This document shows positions 35,301-44,300 of a stretch of DNA of 64,000 bases, piece by piece. The DNA is from Luscinia megarhynchos (lineage: Eukaryota; Chordata; Aves; Passeriformes; Turdidae): the NCBI GenBank assembly GCA_034336665.1, contig CM067584.1, positions 2,604,001-2,668,000 on the forward strand. Reading direction: 5' to 3'. The notes under the pieces are model-generated. The model was given only the letters and a program-made list of their open reading frames with translations. It had not been told where the DNA came from and searched no databases. The position numbers and the translations under genes were made by a program. Within the stretch, counting starts at the first letter, position 1; every line of letters begins with the position of its first letter.

Positions 35301-38300
35301 GCAGCTACCCCTCGTACATGCCCATCCTGCAGAGAGCCATCGAGCTCTGGTACCACGACCCCGCCTGCACCACGCCCGTCCTCAAACTCATGGCTGAGCT
35401 GGTCCACAACAGGTAGGGAATTCCCAAAAATCTGGGATTTCCTGGAATTCTGCACCTGGGATCATTGCTTGTGCTTCTTGCCCCAAAATCCCCATTTTTT
35501 CCCCCATTTTTCTCCCTCTAAATCCCATTTTTTCCCTCCCTAAATCCCTTTTTCCCCCCATTTTTTCTCCCCAAATCCCCTCTTTTTTTCCAGTTTTCTC
35601 CCCCCAAATCCCCTTTCTTCTCCCCCAAATCTGTTTTTTCCTCCCTAAATCCCATTTTTTGCCCTTTAAACTCCATGTATAAAAAGTAAGAATTGCCAAA
35701 AATCCAGGATCTCATGGAATCCTGGGCCTCAGAATGGGTGGGATCATTGTTTGTGGTTGTTACCCCAAAATTCCCATTTTTCCCCCCAAAACCCCTTTTT
35801 TTCCTGTTTTCCCCACTAAATCCCATTTTTTTTTCTGTCTTAAATTCCATTTACAACAGGTAGGGAATTCCCAAAAATCTGAGATTTCATTAAATTCTGT
35901 GCCTTGGAATGGAGGGATTATTATTTATGGTTGTTGCCCCAAAATCCCCATTTTTCCCCCCAAACCCCCATTTTTTTCCCATTTTTCTCCCCTAAATCCC
36001 ATTTTTCTCCCAAACCCCCCAATTTTCTTCCCTAAATCCCCGTTTTTCCCCCCAAACCTCCCATTTTTTCCCATTTTTTCCCCCCAAAAATCCCCATTTT
36101 TTTCCCCCCAAACTCCCATTTTTTTCCCCCTTTTTTCCCCCCAAACGCCCATTTTATTCCCATTTTTCTCCCCCAAATCCCATTTCCCCCCCAAACCTCC
36201 CATTTTTTTCCCATTTTTTCTCCCCCCAAATCCCCATTTTTCCCCATTTTTCCCCCCAAACCCTCATTTTTTCCCATTTTTTCTCCCCCCAAACCCCCCA
36301 TTTTTTCCCCCCAAACCCCCCATTTTTTGCCCATTTTCCCCCCTGGCTCTCAGCATTCCCTGTTTTCCAGGTCCCAGCGGCTGCAGTTCGATGTCTCCTC
36401 TCCCAACGGGATCCTGCTCTTCCGGGAGACCAGCAAGATGATCACGACCTACGGTGAGGGAGCCTGGGGGAAAAACCCTGGAAAAACCCTGGAAACATCC
36501 CTGGATAAATCCTGGAAACATCCTGGAAATATCCTGGAAAAAATCCTGGAAATGTCCTGGAAATATCCTGGAAACATCCATGGATAAATCCTGGAAATGT
36601 CCTGGAAACATCCTGGATTTGTCCATGGATAAATCCTGGAAATGTCCTGGATAAATCCTAGAAACATCCTGGAAATATCCTGGAAACATCCATGGATAAA
36701 TCCTGGAAACATCCTGGAAATATCCTGGATTTGTCCATGGATGAATCCTGGAAACATCCATGGATAAATCCTGGAAATAGCCTGGAAACATCCTGGATTC
36801 ATCTCTGGGTAAATCTTGGATTCATCCATGGATAAATCCTGGAAACATCCTGGAAATGTCCTGGAAACATCCATGAATAAATCCTGGAAACATCCAGGAG
36901 TCATCCGTGGAAAAATTCTGAAATTTTGGGTTGGAATGGACTTGAAATCCCATCCCAATTCCCAGATTTTGGATGGAGTGGATTTCCAGTCCTGGGGCAG
37001 TTTGGAACCCCTGACACAGTGATTCCAACTATGAGGGTTGGAGAGGAACCATGTAAATAATTCCCAAATTTTGGATGGGAATGGATTTTCAGTCCTGGGC
37101 GGTTTGGAACCCCTGACACAGTGATTCCAACCACAAGGGTTGGAGAGGAACCATGTAAATAATTCCCAAATTTTGGGTGGGAATGGATTTTCAGTCCTGG
37201 GTGGTTTGGAACCCCTGACACAGTGATTCCAACCCTGAGGATTGGAGAGGAAGAGCATAAATAATTCCCAAATTTTGGATGGAGTGGATTTTCAGTCCTG
37301 GGCGGTTTGGAAGCCCTGGCACGGTGACCCCAACCGGGAATTCCCGCAGGGAATCGCATCCTGACGCTGGGGGAGGTGCCCAAGGACCAGGTGTACGCGC
37401 TGAAGCTGAAGGGAATCTCCATCTGCTTCTCCATGCTGAAGGCGGCGCTGAGCGGCAGCTACGTCAACTTCGGCGTCTTCCGGCTCTACGGCGACGACGC
37501 GCTGGACAACGCGCTGCAGACCTTCATCAAGCTGCTGCTGTCCATCCCCCACAGCGACCTGCTGGTCAGAGACTGGGACTGGGGTGTCACAGGATGGGGG
37601 GGTTCATAGGTTTGGGGTGTGATGGGATTGGGGTGTCACAGAACTGGGGTGTCACAGATATTGGGGATGTCCCACAACGCGCTGCAGACCTTCATCAAGC
37701 TGCTGCTGTCCATCCCCCACAGCGACCTGCTGGTCAGAGACTGGGACTGGGGGTGTCCTGGGATTGGGGTGTCACTGGGATTGGGGTGTCACTGGGATTG
37801 GGGTGTCATAGGATTGGGTGTCACTGGGATTGGGGTGTCCCACAACGCGCTGCAGACCTTCATCAAGCTGCTGCTGTCCATCCCCCACAGCGACCTGCTG
37901 GTCAGAGACTTGGATTGGGGGTGTCCTGGGATTGGGGTGTCATAGGATTGGGGTGTCACAGGGATTGGGGTGTCACAGGATGGGGGCGTCCTGGGATTGG
38001 GGTGTCATAGGATTGGGGTGTCACTGGGATTGGGGGTGTCATGGGGTTGGGGTGCAATGGGATTGGGGTTTCCTCAGGGATTGGGGTGTCACAGATACTG
38101 GGAATGTTCCACAACGCGCTGCAGACCTTCATCAAGCTGCTGCTGTCCATCCCCCCACAGCGACCTGCTGGTCAGAGACTGGGACTGGGGTGTCACTGGG
38201 ATTGGGGTGTCATAGGATTGGGGTGTCACAGGATTGGGGTGTCACAGGATTGGGGTGTCATAGGATTGGGGTGTCACAGGATTGGGGGTGTCCCTGGGAT

Positions 38301-41300
38301 TGGGGTGTCACAGGATTGGGGTGTCACAGGATTGGGGGTGTCCCTGGGATTGGGGTGTCACAAGGATTGGGAGTGTCACTGGGATTGGGGTGTCACAGGA
38401 TTGGGATGTCACAGGATTGGGAGTGTCACTGGGATTGGGGGTGCCACAGGTTTGGGGGTGTCACAGGATTGGGAGTCACTGGGATTGGGGTGTCACAGGT
38501 TTGGGGGTGTCCCTGGGATTGGGGTGTCACAGGATTGGGGGTGTCCCTGGGATTGGGGTGTCACAGGATTGGGAGTGTCAGTGGGATTGGGGTGTCACAG
38601 GATTGGGGTGTCACAGGATTGGGGTGTCCCTGGGATTGGGGTGTCACAAGGATTGGGAGTGTCACTGGGATTGGGGTGTCACAGGATTGGGATGTCACAG
38701 GATTGGGGAGTCACTGGGATTGGGGTGTCACAGGATTGGGATGTCACAGGATTGGGAGTGTCACTGGGATTGGGGTGCCACAGGTTTGGGGGTGTCACAG
38801 GATTGGGAGTCACTGGGATTGGGGTGTCACAGGTTTGGGGTGTCCCTGGGATTGGGGTGTCACAGGATTTGGGGTGTCACGGGATTGGGGGTGTCACAGG
38901 ATTGGGGTGTCACAGGATTGGGAGTGTCACAGGATTGGGGTGTCACAGGATTGGGGTGTCACAGGATTGGAGGTGTCACAGGATTGGGGGTGTCACAGGA
39001 TTGGGAGTGTCAGTGGGATTGGGGTGTCACAGGATTGGGGGTGTCACAGGATTGGGAGTGTCACAGGATTGGGGTGTCACAGGATTGGGGGTGTCACAGG
39101 ATTGGGGTGTCACAGGATTGGGAGTGTCACTGGGATTGGGGTGTCACAGGATTGGGGTGTCACAGGATTGGGAGTGTCCCTGGGATTGGGGTGTCACAGG
39201 ATTGGGGGTGTCACAGGATTGGGAGTGTCACTGGGATTGGGGTGTCACTGGGATTGGGGTGTCACAGGTTTGGGGGTGTCACAGGATTGGGGTGTCACAG
39301 GATTGGGAGTGTCACAGGATTGGGGTGTCACAGGATTGGAGGTGTCATAGGATTGGGGTGTCACAGGATTGGGGTGTCACAGGATTGGGGTGTCACAGGA
39401 TTGGGGTGTCACTGGGTTTGGGGTGTCACAGGATTGGGGTGTCACAGGATTGGGGTGTCACAGGATTGGGGTGTCCCTGGGGTTCCAGGGATCAGGAGAA
39501 GTCCCAAAGATCAGGAGCATGTCAGGGACTGGGGGCACCCCTGGGATCAGGAGAATCCCCAGGGATCGGAAGAATCCCCATTCCCAGATTTTAGGTTGGA
39601 ATGGATTTGAAATCCCATCCACTTTGGAATTCATTAAATGTGTTGGACAGGAGAGGAAGAAACTACATAAATAATTCCCAAAATTTTGTGTGGGAATGGA
39701 TTTTAATTCCCATCCCAATTCCCGGATTTTGGGTTTGAATGGAAAAAGGAGAGATCTGTTGGAATGGGAGAGAAGGAAAATGGGAAATGTGTTGGAACAG
39801 AAATTCTCAGTTGCTTCTTCCCAGAAGCTCCACCAGCACATTCCAGGTGATTCCCAAAGGGTCAGATTTAGGAATTTGGTGCTTCCAGGAAAACCCCAAA
39901 ATGGGATTGGGGAGGGGGGAAACGGAATATTTGGGGTGAAGGGGTGAGAAAATTCCAGGAGAACTTTGGGAATGTTCAGCCTGGGATGACTGAGGGGAGG
40001 TGGAATTGGAATTGGAATTGGAACTGGAATTGGAATTGGAATTGGAACTGGAATTGGAATTGGGACTGGAATTGGAATTGGAATTGGAATTGGAACTGGA
40101 ATTGGAATTGGAATTGGAACTGGAATTGGAACTGGAATTGGAACTGGAATTGGAATTGCAATTGGAACTGGAATTGGAACTGGAACTGGAATTGGAATTG
40201 GAACTGGAATTGGAATTGGAACTGGAACTGGAATTGGAATTGGAATTGGGAGAGAGGATTTTTCCAGGGATGGACCCAGGGAATGCCAGAGTTACAGAGG
40301 ATTTTTAGGAGTGGATGTTTCCGGGTTTTTCCCGCAGGATTATCCCAAACTGAGCCAATCCTATTATTCCCTGCTGGAAGTGCTGACCCAGGACCACATG
40401 AACTTCATCGCCAGCCTGGAGCCGCACGTGATCATGTACATCCTGTCCTCCATCTCCGAGGGGCTCACCGCGCTCGGTAAGGCGGGAGCGGGACTTGGGA
40501 TTTGGGAATTTGGGAATTTGGGATTCAGGATTTGGGAATTTGGGATTTGGGATTTGGGAATTCAGGATTTGGGGATTCGGGGATTTGGGAATTCAGGATA
40601 TGGGATTCAGGATTTGAGAATTCAGGATTCGGGGATTTGGGATTTGGAAATTTGTGAGTTCGGCATTTGGGATTTGGGAATTCAGGATTTGGGGATTCGG
40701 GGATTTGGGATTTGGGAATTTGTGAGTTCGGGATTTGGGATTTCGGAATTCAGAATTTGGGGATTTGGGAATTCAGGATTTGGGATTCAGGATTTGAGAA
40801 TTCAGGATTCGGGGATTTGGGATTTGGAAATTTGTGAGTTCGGCATTTGGGATTTGGGAATTCAGGATTTGGGGATTCGGGGATTTGGGATTTGGGAATT
40901 TGTGAGTTCGGGATTTGGGATTTCAGAATTCAGGAATCTGGGATTCAGAATTTTGGAATTCAGGATTCGGGGATTTGGGAATTCAGGAATTTGTGATTTG
41001 GGAATTTGGAATTTGGGAATTTTTGAATTTGGGATTTGGGAATTTGGGATTCGGGAATTTGGGATTTGGGAATTAAGGATTTGGGATTCAAGGATTTGGG
41101 AATTCAGGAATTTGGGATGTGGGAATTCAGGAATTTGGGATTCAGGGATTTCAGGGATTTGGGATTTGGGATTTGGAAATTTGTGACTTCGGGATTTGGG
41201 ATTTCAGAATTCAGGAATCTGGGATTCAGAATTTGGGGATTTGGGAATTCAGGATTTGGGGAGTCGGGATTTGGGGATTTGGGAATTTTTGAGTTCGGGA

Positions 41301-44300
41301 TTTGGGATTCGGGAATCTGGGATTCAGGATTTGGGAATTTGGTATCTGGGATTTCGGGAATCTGGAATTCAGGATTTGGAAATTCGGGAATTTGGGATTT
41401 GGGAATTGGGATTTGGGAATTCGGGAATATGGGATTTGGGATTCGATTCAGGAATTCGGGAATCCAGGATTTTGGAAATGCAGGAATTTGGGAATCCGGG
41501 AATTCAGGATTTGGGAATTCCCATTTTCCACGGTGTTTGCAGGGTGCTGCTCCTGCCTGGACCACATCGTCACCTACCTGTTCAAAACCTCATTTTAACC
41601 CCATTTTAACCCCATTTTTACTCTATTTTCCCATTTCAGACACCATGGTGTGCACAGGGTGCTGCTCCTGCCTGGACCACATCGTCACCTACCTGTTCAA
41701 AACCTCATTTTAACCCCATTTTCCCCATTTTAACCCCATTTTTACTCTATTTTCCCATTTCAGACACCATGGTGTGCACAGGGTGCTGCTCCTGCCTGGA
41801 CCACATCGTCACCTACCTGTTCAAAACTTCATTTTAACCCCATTTTTATTCTATTTTTCCCATTCCTGCCCATTTCAGACACCATGGTGTGCACAGGGTG
41901 CTGCTCCTGCCTGGACCACATCAAGGCCACCTACCTGTTCAAAACCCTCATTTTAACCCCCATTTTAACCCCATTTTTACTCTATTTTTCCCATTTCAGA
42001 CACCATGGTGTGCACAGGGTGCTGCTCCTGCCTGGACCACATCATCACCTACCTGTTCAAAACCTCATTTTAACCCCATTTTAACCCCATTTTTACTCTA
42101 TTTTCCCATTTCAGACACCATGGTGTGCACAGGGTGCTGCTCCTGCCTGGACCACATCATCACCTACCTGTTCAAAACCCCATTTTAACTCAATTTTAAC
42201 CCCATTTTTACTCTCTTTTCCCATTTCAGACACCATGGTGTGCACAGGGTGCTGCTCCTGCCTGGACCACATCATCACCTACCTGTTCAAAACCTCATTT
42301 TAACCCCATTTTAAGCCCATTTTTACTCTCTTTTCCCATTTCAGACACCATGGTGTGCACAGGGTTCTGCTCCTGCCTGGACCACATCATCACCTACCTG
42401 TTCAAAACCCCATTTTAACTCAATTTTCCCATTTTAACCCCATTTTTACTCTATTTTCCCATTTCAGACACCATGGTGTGCACAGGGTGCTGCTCCTGCC
42501 TGGACCACATCGTCACCTACCTGTTCAAGCAGCTCTCGCGCAGCACCAAGAAGAGATCGACGCCGCTGGCGCAGGAGAGCGATCGCTTCCTGCACATCAT
42601 GCAGCAGCACCCCGAGATGATCCAGCAGGTGAGCCCCAGACACACCTGGGGGGGACAGAAAATACCTGGGGAGGGGAAAAAATACATGGGGAGGGGAAAA
42701 AATATCTGGGGAGGAGAAAGCAATACAGGGGGGGTTCCAAAAAATACCTGGGGAGACCAAAAAATACCTGGGAGACCAAAAAATATCTGGGGAGGGGAAA
42801 GCAATACAGGGGGGGATTCCAAAAAATACCTGGGGAGGGGAAAAAGTACATGGGGAGACCAAAAAATACCTGGGGAGACCAAAAAATATCTGGGGAGACC
42901 AAAAAATATTTGGGAGGAGAAAGCAATACAGGGGGGTTCCAAAAAATACCTGGGGAGACCAAAAAATACCTGGAGAGACCAAAAAATACATGGGGAGACC
43001 AAAAAATACCTGGGGGAGACCAAAAAATATCTGGGGAGGGGAAAGCAATACAGGGGGGAGTTCCAAAAAATACCTGGGGAGACCAAAAAATACCTGGGGA
43101 GGGGAAAGCAATACAGGGGGGGTTCCAAAAAATACCTGGGGGAGACCAAAAAATACCTGGGGAGGGTAAAAAATATACCTGGGAAGGGAAAAAAAGTACC
43201 TGGGGAGGGGAAAAAATACATGGGGAGACCAGAAAATACCTGGGGAGGGGAAAAATATCTGGGAGGGGAAAAAATACACCTGGGAAGGGAAAAAATATAT
43301 GGGGAGGAGAAAAATGCACCTGGGCTGGGGATCCATGGGATTGGGATTTGGGATGAGATGGGATTTATGGGATGGGATTTATAGGATTGGTGGGATTTGT
43401 GGGGTGGGATGGGATCCATGAGACTGGGATTTGGGATGAGATGGAATTTGTGATGGGATTTGTGGGAATGGGACAGAATTTGGGATTGGATTGGTGCTGG
43501 GCTGGGATCCATGGGATTGGGATTTGGGATGAGATGGGATTTGTGATGGGATTTGTGGGGATGGGACAGAATTTGGGATTGGATTGGTGCTGGGCTGGGA
43601 TCCATGGGATTGGGATTTGGGATGAGATGGGATTTATGGGATGGGATTTATAGGATTGGTGGGATTTATGGGGTGGGATGGGATCCATGAGACTGGGATT
43701 TGGGATGAGATGGAATTTGTGATGGGATTTGTGGGAATGGGACAGAATTTGGGATTGGTTTTGTGCTGGGCTGGGATCCATGGGATGGGATCCAAGGGAT
43801 CCATGGGATTGGGATGAGATTTGGGATGGGATGGGATGGGATCCATGGGCTTGGATCCATGGAATTTATGGGATCCGAGGGATCCATGGGATTGGGATGA
43901 GATTTGGGATGGGATGGGATGGGATCCATGGGCTTGGATCCATGGAATTTATGGGATTGGGATGTGATCCAGGGATCCGTGGGATTGGGATTTGGGATGG
44001 GATGGAATTTGGGATGGGATGCATGGGGTCTGTGGGAATGGGATGGAATTTGGGATTGGATTTGGGCTGGGATCCATGGGATTGGGATCCATGGGCTGCA
44101 ATCCACAGGATTTGGGATTTGGGCTGGATTTGGATCCGTGCTCTGGGATGAGGGGCTGTGCCCTTTAACCCCTTGGTGCCCACAGATGCTCTCCACGGTG
44201 CTGAACATCATCATCTTCGAGGACTGCCGGAACCAGTGGTCCATGAGCCGGCCCCTGCTCGGCCTCATCCTGCTCAACGAGAAGGTGAGGGAGCGGCTCC

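Noticed and set aside
37818..39610. Three overlapping open frames of 440-517 codons in intron 23
   Set aside because: They are frames of the GGGGTGTCACAGGATTGG repeat, with some containing exon 23 copies. They lie inside an intron and repeat [13 protein letters not shown] without domain structure.
39976..40308. A Trp/Asn or Glu/Leu repeat protein
   Set aside because: A six-base repeat gives dipeptide translations in every frame; the segment is intronic.
41640..42406. Seven copies of exon 25 as true alternative exons or gene fragments
   Set aside because: None has a donor after the copied part, none continues past YLFKT in the exon frame, and all share the same filler. They are repeat units.
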